From an uncultured delta proteobacterium (lineage in GTDB: Bacteria; Myxococcota_A; UBA9160; JAFDET01), in NCBI GenBank assembly GCA_947259215.1, contig CAMYLJ010000005.1, forward strand, positions 133,482 through 197,481: a stretch of 64,000 nucleotides of DNA, given 5' to 3'. Positions 17,900 to 26,288 of this stretch are shown here, in pieces; within the stretch, counting starts at the first letter, position 1, and each line of letters opens with the position of its first letter. Under the pieces are notes generated by a model. It was not told the origin of the DNA, made no database searches, and was given only the letters and a program-made list of their open reading frames with translations. Both the position numbers and the translations under genes were made by a program.

Positions 17900-18742
17900 G
17901 TGAAGATCGGACTCACCCTCTTCTGCACGGATCGCAGCATGGATCCCGTCGAGCTGGCCCGCGAGGCCGAAGCCCGGGGGTTCCACTCCCTGTACATCCC
18001 CGAGCATACCCACATTCCCACGAGTCGGCGCACGCCGCCGCCCACGGGCGACGCGGAGCTGCCCGAGGAGTACAAGCGCACCCTGGATCCCTTCGTCGCC
18101 CTGGCCGCCGCGGCGTCGGTGACCGAGCGCATCCGGCTCGGAACGGGCATCGCGCTGGTGGCGCAGCACGACACCCTGGCCCTGGCCAAGACGATCGCCA
18201 CCCTGGATCAGCTGTCCGGCGGGCGCGTCGTGCTCGGGATCGGCTACGGCTGGAACGTGGAAGAGATGGAGAGCCACGGCATCGACGTGAAGCGGCGGCG
18301 CGCATTGGTGCGGGAGAAGATGCTGGCCATGCAGGCCCTCTGGTCCCAGGAGGTGGCGGAGTTCCGGGGCGAGTTCGTGCGCTTCGAGCCGAGCTGGCAG
18401 TGGCCGAAGCCGGTGCAGCAGCCGCGACCGCGGGTGCTGATCGGCGGTGGGGCCGGACCGAAGCTCTTCGCCGCCATCGCCGAGTTCGGCGACGGCTGGC
18501 TTCCGATCGGCGGCGCCGGCTTGAAGGCGGCCATCCCCGAGCTGCGGCGCGCCTTCGAAGCGGCCGGCCGCGATCCCGCCGAGCTGCAGGTGGCGCCCAT
18601 GGGCGTCCTGCCCGATGCCGGCAAGCTCGACCACTACCGCGAGCTGGGCGTCACGGAGTGCGTGCTGCGGCTCCCGTCGGCGCCGCGTGATGGGGTGCTG
18701 CCCAAGCTCGACGCCTTCAGCCGCTGGCTCGAAGGGGCCTGA
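17900..18742 (+). CDS. LLM-class F420-dependent oxidoreductase
   Basis: A 280-residue luciferase-like (TIM barrel) flavin or F420 oxidoreductase from a GTG behind GGGAGGATTCCC. Typical signatures are REAEARGFHSLYIPEHTHIP, ERIRLGTGIALVAQHDTLALAK and GGRVVLGIGYGWNVEEM. The short length fits the TIGR03619-type F420-dependent group. Substrate unknown. Its last 26 bases overlap the end of a second LLM gene on the opposite strand, so the two converge. Confidence 0.88.
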   Translation: MKIGLTLFCTDRSMDPVELAREAEARGFHSLYIPEHTHIPTSRRTPPPTGDAELPEEYKRTLDPFVALAAAASVTERIRLGTGIALVAQHDTLALAKTIATLDQLSGGRVVLGIGYGWNVEEMESHGIDVKRRRALVREKMLAMQALWSQEVAEFRGEFVRFEPSWQWPKPVQQPRPRVLIGGGAGPKLFAAIAEFGDGWLPIGGAGLKAAIPELRRAFEAAGRDPAELQVAPMGVLPDAGKLDHYRELGVTECVLRLPSAPRDGVLPKLDAFSRWLEGA

Positions 18743-19646
18743 CGAGTCCCTCGCCGAGCTCGGCGACCCGCTCCAGGTACTCGGTCCGCGTCGCACTCGG
18801 CACGTTCAGCATCAGCCAGGTGACTCCCAGCTTCGCGAATTCGTGAGCCTGCTCGAGTGCGGGCCCGGCCTCGACGCTTCCGTCGGGGCGCAGCGCCGAG
18901 GCGAACGGCGCGAAGCCCACGTCGAGCGGCGTGGTCCGGCCCACCGCCTCCGCGTGGGAGCGCATGTAGTCCATGCGCTCGGCCAGGTCCTGCGGCGTGC
19001 GGATCGCGGCGGTGCGGATGCGGCTCGCCAGCCCGCGGCCGGCGGGGAAGGGCAGCCAGCCGTCGCAGAGCTCGACGGCGCGGCGGATGGCACGCCGGCT
19101 GTTGCCGCCCACCCAGATCGGTGGGCCGGGCTGCTGCACCGGGCGCGGGAGCGCCGTGTTGCCCGGGGCGTGGAAGTGCCGGCCCTCGTGCACGACGCCC
19201 GACTCGCTCCAGGCGCGCCGGATCACCCCGATCGCCTCGTCGGTGAGCTCGTTGCGCTCGTCGAAGGGGACGCCCAGGGCGGCGAACTCCCCTTCCAGGT
19301 AGCCGGGCGCCACACCCAGGGTGGCCCGCCCGCCGCTGGCTACGTCGAGGGACACGGCCGACTTCGCCACCAGGAAGGGGTTCCGGTAGGGCAGCACCAG
19401 CACGTGGGTCTGGAGCCGGAGGCGCTCGGTGGCCGCGGCGGCGAGGGCCAGGGCCACGAAGGGGTCGAGGGTGTGATGGCCGCCGCTGGCCAGCCAGGCG
19501 TCCTCCGGAATCGGGTGATCCGTGACGAAGCAGGCGTCGAAGCCGGCCGCTTCGGCGGCCCGGGCCATCTCCGCGATGGCCGCGGCGGTCAGGAATTCGT
19601 CCGGAGCCTCGGCTCGCTCGGTGGGGAGCTGTACGCAGAAGCGCAT
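18717..19646 (-). CDS. LLM-class F420-dependent oxidoreductase
   Basis: A 309-residue luciferase-like oxidoreductase paralogous to the convergent gene. It shows MARAAEAAGFDACFVTDHP, LDPFVALALAAAATERLRLQTHVLVLPYRNP and GGRATLGVAPGYLEGEF, then GPPIWVGGNSRRAIRRAVELCDGWLPF. Its start faces the ACAD gene at 19709 across a 62-base divergent interval that contains operator site B, so the same regulator could control both directions. Confidence 0.88.
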   Translation of the reverse strand: MRFCVQLPTERAEAPDEFLTAAAIAEMARAAEAAGFDACFVTDHPIPEDAWLASGGHHTLDPFVALALAAAATERLRLQTHVLVLPYRNPFLVAKSAVSLDVASGGRATLGVAPGYLEGEFAALGVPFDERNELTDEAIGVIRRAWSESGVVHEGRHFHAPGNTALPRPVQQPGPPIWVGGNSRRAIRRAVELCDGWLPFPAGRGLASRIRTAAIRTPQDLAERMDYMRSHAEAVGRTTPLDVGFAPFASALRPDGSVEAGPALEQAHEFAKLGVTWLMLNVPSATRTEYLERVAELGEGLVRPLRASG

Positions 19647-19683
19647 GGCAGCGCAGTCTACGGCTTTTGACGCCGCCGGGCAT

Positions 19684-19706
19684 TTTCGATACGGTCCGAC
19701 TCGAAA
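19684..19706. promoter_or_regulatory. Putative operator, site B
   Basis: TTTCGATACG-GTC-CGACTCG-AAA is a 23-base imperfect palindrome whose 17-base core (19687-19703) matches the pattern of site A with two mismatched pairs. It ends 2 bases before the ATG of the ACAD at 19709, where binding would block ribosome loading or promoter clearance, and lies in a divergent promoter region. Confidence 0.5.
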
Positions 19707-19708
19707 TT

Positions 19709-20905
19709 ATGGACCTCCGCTACACCGCGTCCGAAGAGACCTTCCGCCGGGAGCTGCGCGCCTGGCTGGCCGAGGCGGTTCCCGGCCACGGCGCGACCCC
19801 GCCGCAGGAAGATTGGGATGCGCGCCGGGAGTACGACACCGGCTGGCAGCGCAAGCTCTACGACGCCGGCTACGCCGGCATCAACTGGCCGAAGGAGTAC
19901 GGCGGCCGCGAAGCGTCGCTGACCGAGCAGCTCCTCTACTACGAAGAGATCGCCCGGGCGGGTGCGCCCTACGTGGGGGTCAACTTCGTGGGCATGCTGC
20001 ACGGCGGGCCGACCCTGATCGTCGAGGGCAGCGAGGACCAGAAGAAGGCCCACATCCCGCGCATCTTGAAGGGCGAGGAGGTGTGGTGCCAGGGCTTCTC
20101 GGAGCCGGGTGCCGGCTCGGACCTGGCGTCGCTCCAGACGCGCGCCGAGCGCGACGGCGACGACTACGTGCTGAACGGCCACAAGATCTGGACCTCCTTC
20201 GCCCAGGTGGCCGACTTCTGTGAGCTGCTGGTGCGCACCGACCCGGAGGCGCCGAAGCACCGGGGCATCAGCTGGCTGATCCTGCCCATGGACGTGGCGG
20301 GAATCGAGATCCGTCCGCTCCCGACCCTCGCCGGCGAGACCGACTTCAGCGAGGTCTTCCTGAGCGACGTGCGGGTTCCCGTCGAGAACCGGGTGGGCGC
20401 CGAGAACGACGGCTGGCGCATCACCAACGTGACCCTCGCCTTCGAGCGCGGCACGGCCTTCGCGAGCGACATGATCCACCTGCAGCAGTTCCTGCGCGAG
20501 CTGGTGGCCGCCGCCAAGCAGGTGACGCGCCACGACGCGCGGGCCTGGGACGATGCTGGACTGCGCCGCGAGGTGGGACACCTGGCCGCGGAGCTCGACG
20601 CGCTGTGGGCGATGGTGAAGCTCTCGGTCTCCGAGGCCAGCCAGACCGGCGTGCCCGGTGTCGGGGCCGCGGCCGTAAAGCTCTTCTACACCGAGCTCTA
20701 CCAGCGCGTGTGCGAGCTCGGCCTGCGCATCCTGGGGCGCGCGGGGCTCGCGCGCGAGGACGTGGGCGAGCTGCCGAGCGGGAAGGTGCTGCACCGCACG
20801 CTGCAGTCGCTCTCGCTCACGATCGCGGCGGGCAGCTCCCAGATCCAGCGCAACATCATCTCCGAACGCATCCTGGGCCTGCCCCGGGAGCCGCGACCCC
20901 GGTGA
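19709..20905 (+). CDS. Acyl-CoA dehydrogenase, FadE-type (probable alpha partner of a heteromeric pair)
   Basis: A 398-residue ACAD that would form a 2,3-double bond in an acyl-CoA using FAD. The family blocks are intact: WCQGFSEPGAGSDLASLQTRAE, LNGHKIWTSFAQ, and the C-terminal GSSQIQRNIISERILGLPR that binds the FAD of the partner subunit. The immediately following 328-residue ACAD is short and lacks this ending. Such long/short neighbours form alpha2beta2 enzymes in steroid side-chain degradation (FadE28/FadE29-like). The ATG at 19709 gives the usual N-terminus and follows operator site B. Confidence 0.92.
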   Translation: MDLRYTASEETFRRELRAWLAEAVPGHGATPPQEDWDARREYDTGWQRKLYDAGYAGINWPKEYGGREASLTEQLLYYEEIARAGAPYVGVNFVGMLHGGPTLIVEGSEDQKKAHIPRILKGEEVWCQGFSEPGAGSDLASLQTRAERDGDDYVLNGHKIWTSFAQVADFCELLVRTDPEAPKHRGISWLILPMDVAGIEIRPLPTLAGETDFSEVFLSDVRVPVENRVGAENDGWRITNVTLAFERGTAFASDMIHLQQFLRELVAAAKQVTRHDARAWDDAGLRREVGHLAAELDALWAMVKLSVSEASQTGVPGVGAAAVKLFYTELYQRVCELGLRILGRAGLAREDVGELPSGKVLHRTLQSLSLTIAAGSSQIQRNIISERILGLPREPRPR

Positions 20906-20908
20906 CCC

Positions 20909-21895
20909 ATGGACTTCCAGCTCTCCGACGACCAGAAAGCCCTGCGCGACGGCATCCGCTCCTTTTGTGAGGGCCGCGTGCCGGTAGATACCCTGCGCGA
21001 GCTCGAGGTGAAGCCCGAGCTCGACCGCGGACTCTGGGGCGAGCTGGCCGAGATGGGTGTCTTCGGGCTGCGGCTGCCCGAGTCCGACGGTGGTGTCGGT
21101 CTCGGCACGGGCGATGCGGTGCTGGTCTTCGCCGAGCTCGGGCGCCGGCTGGTGCCGGGCCCGCTCGCGTGGACGCACCTGGCCGCGGGTCTGGTGGACG
21201 GCGCGGCCTCGGGGGACGTGGTGGTCGGCGGCGTGGACCTGCGGGGTCCGCAGCCGGATCCCATCCTGGTGGAGCATCTCCAGAGCCTGGACACGCTGCT
21301 GGTGCTGCGGCCCGACGGAGTCTTCCGCGTGGATCCGCGCGAGGTGCAGGCGCAGGCCGTCGCGACGCCGTTGGATCCGCTGACCCCGGTGCGCCACGTG
21401 GGCGAGCTGCCCCGGGGCGACGCCCTCGGCGACGCGGATGCCGCTGCGCGCCTGCGCCTCGAGGGCGCGGCGCTGGCGGCGGGCCAGCTGCTCGGGATCT
21501 GCGAGGCGACGGTGGAGCTGGCGGTGGCGTACGCCAAGGAGCGCGAGCAGTTCGGGCGTCCGATCGGATCCTTCCAGGCGATGAAGCACCTGCTGGCCGA
21601 CATGTTCGTGCGTCAGGAGGCGACGCGCGCGGCCGCCTACGCGGGCGGTGTGACCCTGGACCAGCCGGACGTGGGCGACGTGGAGCGCTGCGTGGCGGGC
21701 GCCAAGCTGGTGGCCGGCGAGGCCGCGGTGAAGAACGCGCGCGCCTGCATCCAGGTGCACGGGGGCATGGGATACACCTGGGAGGTCCCGGTCCACTACT
21801 ACCTGAAGCGGGCCTACGTGCTGGCGAGCCAGTTCGGCGACACCGAGGAGTGGGCGGGGGACGTGGCTCGGCGGCTGGACGACGAGGCGGCCTAG
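20909..21895 (+). CDS. Short acyl-CoA dehydrogenase (probable beta partner)
   Basis: A 328-residue ACAD beginning 3 bases after the previous stop. The N-terminal helical domain (MDFQLSDDQKALRDGIRSF) and C-terminal domain (AYAKEREQFGRPIGSFQAMKH, VHGGMGYTWEVPVHYYLKRA) are present. The central beta domain is reduced, and the ending SQFGDTEEWAGDV replaces the usual EGTSEIQ FAD contact. Alone it should not make a complete active site; beside the full-length ACAD it fits the small subunit of a heterotetramer, as in mycobacterial ChsE-type enzymes. Confidence 0.88.
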   Translation: MDFQLSDDQKALRDGIRSFCEGRVPVDTLRELEVKPELDRGLWGELAEMGVFGLRLPESDGGVGLGTGDAVLVFAELGRRLVPGPLAWTHLAAGLVDGAASGDVVVGGVDLRGPQPDPILVEHLQSLDTLLVLRPDGVFRVDPREVQAQAVATPLDPLTPVRHVGELPRGDALGDADAAARLRLEGAALAAGQLLGICEATVELAVAYAKEREQFGRPIGSFQAMKHLLADMFVRQEATRAAAYAGGVTLDQPDVGDVERCVAGAKLVAGEAAVKNARACIQVHGGMGYTWEVPVHYYLKRAYVLASQFGDTEEWAGDVARRLDDEAA

Positions 21896-21954
21896 CCGCT
21901 CTCTGCCTGCCGTTCTCGGGCGTTTCGCGGCTTTTTGACGCCTCGTCAGGTATA

Positions 21955-21971
21955 CGATACGCTGCGTATCG
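21955..21971. promoter_or_regulatory. Putative operator, site C (perfect palindrome)
   Basis: CGATACG-CTG-CGTATCG is a perfect 7-bp inverted repeat with a 3-base centre, ending 21 bases before the ATG at 21993. It is the best match of the four related sites and defines the consensus. The 97 bases between 21896 and 21992 are locally AT-richer, so they probably contain a promoter. Confidence 0.6.
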
Positions 21972-21992
21972 GAATTCGGAGAGGAGCGGAGC

Positions 21993-22883
21993 ATGGGCAT
22001 TCTGGACGGCCGCGCCGCGGTGGTGACCGGCGGCGGGCGCGGCATCGGCCGCGGGCACTGCCTGCACCTGGCGGAGCAGGGCGCCTCGGTGGTGGTGAAT
22101 GACATCGACCTCGACGAGGCCCGGAAGGTCGTGGCGGAGATCGGCGAGAAGGGCGGCAAGGCCTCCGCCAGCGACGCCAACATCGCCACCCGCGAAGGCG
22201 CCCGCGCCCTGGTGCAGCAGTGCGTGGACGAGTTCGGCGCCATCCACGCCGCGGTGAACAACGCCGGCAACGTGAAGGACCGCTCCTTCCTGAAGATGAC
22301 CGACGAGGAGTTCGACTCGGTCCTCCAGGTGCACGTGTACGGCACCTTCCGTGTCAGCCAGGAGGCGGCGCTCCGCATCCGCGACCAGGGCACCGGCGGC
22401 TCCATCGTGAACACCGTCTCCGCGGCCCACTACGGCAACTTCGGCCAGACCAACTACGCCGGCTCCAAGGGTGCCATCGCGTCCATGACCTACACCTGGG
22501 CGGTGGAGCTGGCGCGCTACGGGATCCGGGTGAATGCGATCAGCCCGAGCGGGACGACGCGCATGTCGGCCAACGCCAAGGTGGGCGGGAAGACGGTGGA
22601 ACTGCCCTTCATCGACCCCAACCAGAACGGCGCCTTCGTGGCGTTCCTGTGCAGCGACCACGCCGACTGGATCACCGGCCAGATCTTCGGATCCGGCGCC
22701 GACCGCGCCCAGATCGTGGAGCAGCCGAAGTACGGCACCGCCATGTACCTGCCCGGCGGGCTCACGGTGGACGGCATCGTCGAGAACTTCAAGAAGGTCT
22801 TCGGCACGCGGCTCGAGAACGTGGGCCTGATGAAGAAGCCCTACCCGTTCTACGACGGCGTGAAGCCGCCGGAGAAGGACTAG
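21993..22883 (+). CDS. SDR-family 3-hydroxyacyl-CoA dehydrogenase-like protein
   Basis: A 296-residue classical short-chain dehydrogenase. The cofactor loop TGGGRGIG (12-19), NNAG (about 89-92), S143 and the YAGSK catalytic pair Y155/K159 are complete. Length and sequence resemble the dehydrogenase domain of peroxisomal multifunctional enzyme type 2 and mycobacterial steroid-pathway SDRs, with a C-terminal extension of about 50 residues after the fold. It would oxidise a 3-hydroxyacyl-CoA to the ketone. GGAGAGGAGCGGAGC precedes the ATG. First gene of the downstream run of ketosynthase-like protein and thiolase. Confidence 0.9.
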   Translation: MGILDGRAAVVTGGGRGIGRGHCLHLAEQGASVVVNDIDLDEARKVVAEIGEKGGKASASDANIATREGARALVQQCVDEFGAIHAAVNNAGNVKDRSFLKMTDEEFDSVLQVHVYGTFRVSQEAALRIRDQGTGGSIVNTVSAAHYGNFGQTNYAGSKGAIASMTYTWAVELARYGIRVNAISPSGTTRMSANAKVGGKTVELPFIDPNQNGAFVAFLCSDHADWITGQIFGSGADRAQIVEQPKYGTAMYLPGGLTVDGIVENFKKVFGTRLENVGLMKKPYPFYDGVKPPEKD

Positions 22884-22889
22884 CCCGGC

Positions 22890-24305
22890 GTGGCGGGGAT
22901 CCTCTCCTACGGGGCCTACGTGCCCCCGACGCGGCTGGCCTTCGCCACGGTCGGCGGGCGGCCGGCCAAGGAAGGCGGTCCCGAGAAGGCGGTGGCCTGG
23001 AACGACGAGGACGCCGTCAGCATGGCGGTCTCCGCGGCGGTGAACTGCCTGCGCGGGCTCGACCGCGCCACCGTCGACGCGGTGATGTTCGCGTCCACCA
23101 CGTATCCCTTCGCGGAGAAGCAAGGCGCGGCGTTCCTGGCGCGCGCCCTCGACCTGCCGCGCAGCGTGCGCAGCGTGGACTTCTCCGGCTCCCTGCGCGC
23201 CGGCACCAGCGCGCTGCGCGCCGCCGCCGACGCCGTGGCCGCGGGCTCCGCCCGGCGGGTGCTGGTGGTGGCGAGCGATTGCCGCACGGCGGCGCCGGGT
23301 ACGCCCCTGGAGACGAACGTCGGCGATGCCGCCGTGGCCTTCCTCGTCGGCGACGCGGATCCCATCGCGACCCTGGACGCCTCCCACGCCGTGGCCGACG
23401 AGATCGTGGACGTCTGGCGCACGGCGGGCGACCGCTTCATCCACACCTGGGAGGACCGCTTCGTCGTCCAGGAGGGCTACCTGCCCGGCATCGTCGAGGC
23501 CGTGGCCGGCCTGCTGGAGAAGACCGGAACCTCGCCCGACGACTACGCGAAGCTCTGCCTCTACGCGCCGGACGCGCGCAGCCACGGGGGAGCGGCGCGC
23601 AAGCTGCGCGTCGACGCCGCCCGGCTCCAGGACCCGCTCTTCGGACGGCTCGGGAACGCGGGCTGCGCCTTCGCGCTGCTGCAGCTCGCCCACGCCCTGG
23701 AGGACGCCTCGCCCGGCGAGCGGCTGCTGGCGGCGGCCTACGGCGACGGCGCCGAGGTGCTGGCCTTCACCACCAGCGAGCACCTGGAGAAGCTCGAGCC
23801 CCGGCGCAGCGTCTCCTGGCACCTGGCCCGCCGCCGCGGCGTGAAGAGCTACGACCGCTACCTGAAGGCCCGGAACCTCCAGCTCGGCGAGTACGAGCCG
23901 CCGCGCGACCAGGGTCTCTCGGCGACGATCCATTTCCGCGAGCGCGACGAGGACGTTTCCTTCGTGGCCCAGAAGTGCAACGCCTGCGGCGCGGTGCAGT
24001 TCCCCCACCAGCGGGTGTGCGAGACCTGCTTCGCGAAGGACGGCTTCGCGCGCCAGCGCCTCTCGGACCGCACCGGCCGCGTGCTCACCTACACCTTCGA
24101 TTTCTTCTTCCCGACGCCGGATCCCCCGACGGTGGTGACCATCTGCGAGATCGACGGCGCCCGGGTGCACCTCCAGCTGGTGAACTGCGCGCCCGAGGAC
24201 GTGGCGCTCGACATGCCGGTGGAGTTCGAGCTGCGTCGCATCCACCAGTCCGGGGGGCGACCCAACTACTACTGGAAGGCCACGCCCGTTCCCGAGGCGG
24301 GCTAG
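22890..24305 (+). CDS. HMG-CoA synthase/KAS III-like domain fused to a DUF35 zinc-ribbon/OB-fold domain
   Basis: A 471-residue two-domain protein. Residues 1-340 have the thiolase-superfamily fold of HMG-CoA synthase or ketoacyl synthase III (DAVMFASTTYPF, TNVGDAAVAFLVGDADP). The nucleophile position in SGSLRAGTSAL reads L102 where active enzymes carry Cys, so normal acyl-enzyme chemistry is unlikely. Residues about 350-471 are a DUF35 module with a zinc ribbon (C363, C366, C377, C380) and an OB fold. DUF35 proteins scaffold thiolases, and a thiolase gene follows 10 bases later. GTG start 6 bases after the SDR stop. Confidence 0.85.
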   Translation: MAGILSYGAYVPPTRLAFATVGGRPAKEGGPEKAVAWNDEDAVSMAVSAAVNCLRGLDRATVDAVMFASTTYPFAEKQGAAFLARALDLPRSVRSVDFSGSLRAGTSALRAAADAVAAGSARRVLVVASDCRTAAPGTPLETNVGDAAVAFLVGDADPIATLDASHAVADEIVDVWRTAGDRFIHTWEDRFVVQEGYLPGIVEAVAGLLEKTGTSPDDYAKLCLYAPDARSHGGAARKLRVDAARLQDPLFGRLGNAGCAFALLQLAHALEDASPGERLLAAAYGDGAEVLAFTTSEHLEKLEPRRSVSWHLARRRGVKSYDRYLKARNLQLGEYEPPRDQGLSATIHFRERDEDVSFVAQKCNACGAVQFPHQRVCETCFAKDGFARQRLSDRTGRVLTYTFDFFFPTPDPPTVVTICEIDGARVHLQLVNCAPEDVALDMPVEFELRRIHQSGGRPNYYWKATPVPEAG

Positions 24306-24315
24306 CGAGGACGCC

Positions 24316-25464
24316 ATGGGTCTCGACGCCATCCGCGACAAGGCCGCCATCGTCGGCGTGGGCTGCTGCAAGTTCGGAGAGAACTGGGACCAGTCGCCGT
24401 CCGACATGATCGTGGACGCGGCCTACCAGGCCTACGCCGACGCCGGCATCGAGAAGCCCCAGGAAGAAATAGACGCCGTCTTCTGCGGCTCTCTCTACTC
24501 CCAGAAGGGCCCCCACGAGACCAGCGACGCGCTGAAGCTCTGGAAGCCGGTGACCGAGGTCTCCAACTACTGCGCCACCGGCACCGACGCCTTCCGCTGC
24601 GGCGTGATGGCCATCGCCTGCGGCCTCTACGACACGGTGCTGGTGGTCGGCTACGACAAGCCCAAGGACCGCGGCGTCTCCGGGCCGAGCGTGATGATGA
24701 ACCAGGTGCGGGACTTGCCGCAGACCCCGGCCGGCTGGTTCTCGATCTGCGCCTCGCGCTACTTCGAGAAGTACGGCGCCTCGCGCGAGGACCTGGCCAG
24801 GGTGGCGATCAAGAATCACCACAACGGCACCTTGGCGCCCAACTCCTTCCTGAAGCGCGAGATCACTCTCGACGACTACATGAAGGCGCGGATCATTTCC
24901 TGGCCCTTCGGCCTCTACGACTGCGCGGCCCAGACCGACGGCGCGGCGGCCGTCGTCCTGACGCGCGCCGAGCTGGCGAAGAGCCGCCGTGACGATCCGG
25001 TGGTGGTGAAGGGAGTCACGGTCTTTGCCGGTCCGAACCCGCAGAAGGACCCGTCCATGGACTTCCTGGCCTGGAAGCCCACGGTGGCGGCGGCGCGCGA
25101 TGCCTTCGAGATGTCGGGGGTCACGGCCGACGACGTGGACGTGGCCCAGGTGCACGACTGCTTCTCCCTGACCGAGCTCCTGACCTACGAGGACCTCGGG
25201 TTCTGCGAGAAGGGCTCGGCGAAGGAGCACATCGCCGACGGGGCGTTCGAGCTGGGGGGGCGCCTGCCGGTCAACACCGACGGCGGGCTCAAGAGCTTTG
25301 GCCACCCGACCGGCGCCACCGGCGTGCGCATGATCTACGAGAACGTGCTCCAGCTCCAGGGGCGCGCCGAGAAGCGCCAGGTACCGGACCCGGAGATCGC
25401 GCTCAGCCACAACATCGGCGGGCATCCGACGGCCTGCGGCATCGCGATCCTGGGCCGCGCCTAG
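24316..25464 (+). CDS. SCP-x-type thiolase
   Basis: A 382-residue thiolase of the sterol-carrier-protein-x/archaeal type. Predicted catalytic residues are all present: C86 in VSNYCATGTDAF, H280 in QVHDCFSLTE, H330 in SFGHPTGATG and C374 in GGHPTACGIA. It should cleave 3-oxoacyl-CoA with CoA. Thiolases of this type associate with DUF35 proteins, and here the gene is directly behind a DUF35 fusion. Together with the SDR it forms the final two steps of a beta-oxidation cycle. An Ltp2-like aldolase role is less likely given the complete cysteine set. Confidence 0.92.
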   Translation: MGLDAIRDKAAIVGVGCCKFGENWDQSPSDMIVDAAYQAYADAGIEKPQEEIDAVFCGSLYSQKGPHETSDALKLWKPVTEVSNYCATGTDAFRCGVMAIACGLYDTVLVVGYDKPKDRGVSGPSVMMNQVRDLPQTPAGWFSICASRYFEKYGASREDLARVAIKNHHNGTLAPNSFLKREITLDDYMKARIISWPFGLYDCAAQTDGAAAVVLTRAELAKSRRDDPVVVKGVTVFAGPNPQKDPSMDFLAWKPTVAAARDAFEMSGVTADDVDVAQVHDCFSLTELLTYEDLGFCEKGSAKEHIADGAFELGGRLPVNTDGGLKSFGHPTGATGVRMIYENVLQLQGRAEKRQVPDPEIALSHNIGGHPTACGIAILGRA

Positions 25465-25478
25465 GTCGGGGAGGGGTG

Positions 25479-26288
25479 ATGGACTTCGAGACCCTGCTCT
25501 ACGACGTCACCGACGGTGTCGCCAGCATCACCCTGAACCGCCCCGAGCGGCACAACGCCTTCAACGTGCAGATGGCGGCCGAGCTGCGCCGGGCCTGGGA
25601 GTCGGTGAAATCGGACCCGGCGGTCGTGTGTGCCATCGTGACCGGCGCCGGCGAGAAGGCCTTCTGCACGGGGATGGACGTGGCGGACGTGGCCGCCGGA
25701 GAGGCGCAGAAGGACGCGCGCCGGATCCAGGAAGAGGAGGGCAAGCCCTTCTACCAGTTCCTGACCGCCATCCACAACCGCTGCTGGAAGCCGGTCATCA
25801 CCGCTGTGAACGGCATGGTGGTGGGCGGCGGGCTGCACTTCATTGCCGACAGCGACCTGATCCTGGCGGCCGAGCACGCCACTTTCTTTGACACCCACGT
25901 GAAGGTGGGCCTGATCGCCGGGCTCGAGCCCGTGGGGCTGGCGCGCCGCATCCCGCTCGAATCGGTGCTGCGCATGGCGCTGCTCGGCGGGTCGGAGCGC
26001 ATGACCGCCCAGGAGGCGAAGGAGCTCGGCCTTGTAGGGGAGGTGCTGCCCGCCGACCAGCTGCTGCCCCGCGCCCGTGAGCTGGCCGCGAAGATCGCCC
26101 AGCACTCGCCCACGGCCCTGGCGCGCAGCAAGCGCGCGATCTGGCAGAGCCTCGACGTGGGTCTCGAGGAAGGGCTCTACCGCGCCTGGCGCCAGATCGA
26201 GGAGCACACCGACCACCCGGACCTGACCGAGGGCTCCAAGGCCTTCGTCGAGAAGCGCAAGCCGCGCTGGGAGCCGTACACCGGGTAG
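25479..26288 (+). CDS. Crotonase-family protein (enoyl-CoA hydratase/isomerase-like)
   Basis: A 269-residue crotonase-fold protein. The CoA and oxyanion segments are clear (GVASITLNRPERHNAF, FCTGMDVADV, VVGGGLH). Of the two glutamates used by enoyl-CoA hydratase, the first position reads H120 and the second reads H140, so ordinary hydration is doubtful; isomerase, hydrolase or lyase activity is possible. The ATG at 25479 is preferred over a GTG 3 bases upstream because the ribosome site GGGGAGGGG then has room. The next gene begins directly after the stop. Confidence 0.88.
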   Translation: MDFETLLYDVTDGVASITLNRPERHNAFNVQMAAELRRAWESVKSDPAVVCAIVTGAGEKAFCTGMDVADVAAGEAQKDARRIQEEEGKPFYQFLTAIHNRCWKPVITAVNGMVVGGGLHFIADSDLILAAEHATFFDTHVKVGLIAGLEPVGLARRIPLESVLRMALLGGSERMTAQEAKELGLVGEVLPADQLLPRARELAAKIAQHSPTALARSKRAIWQSLDVGLEEGLYRAWRQIEEHTDHPDLTEGSKAFVEKRKPRWEPYTG

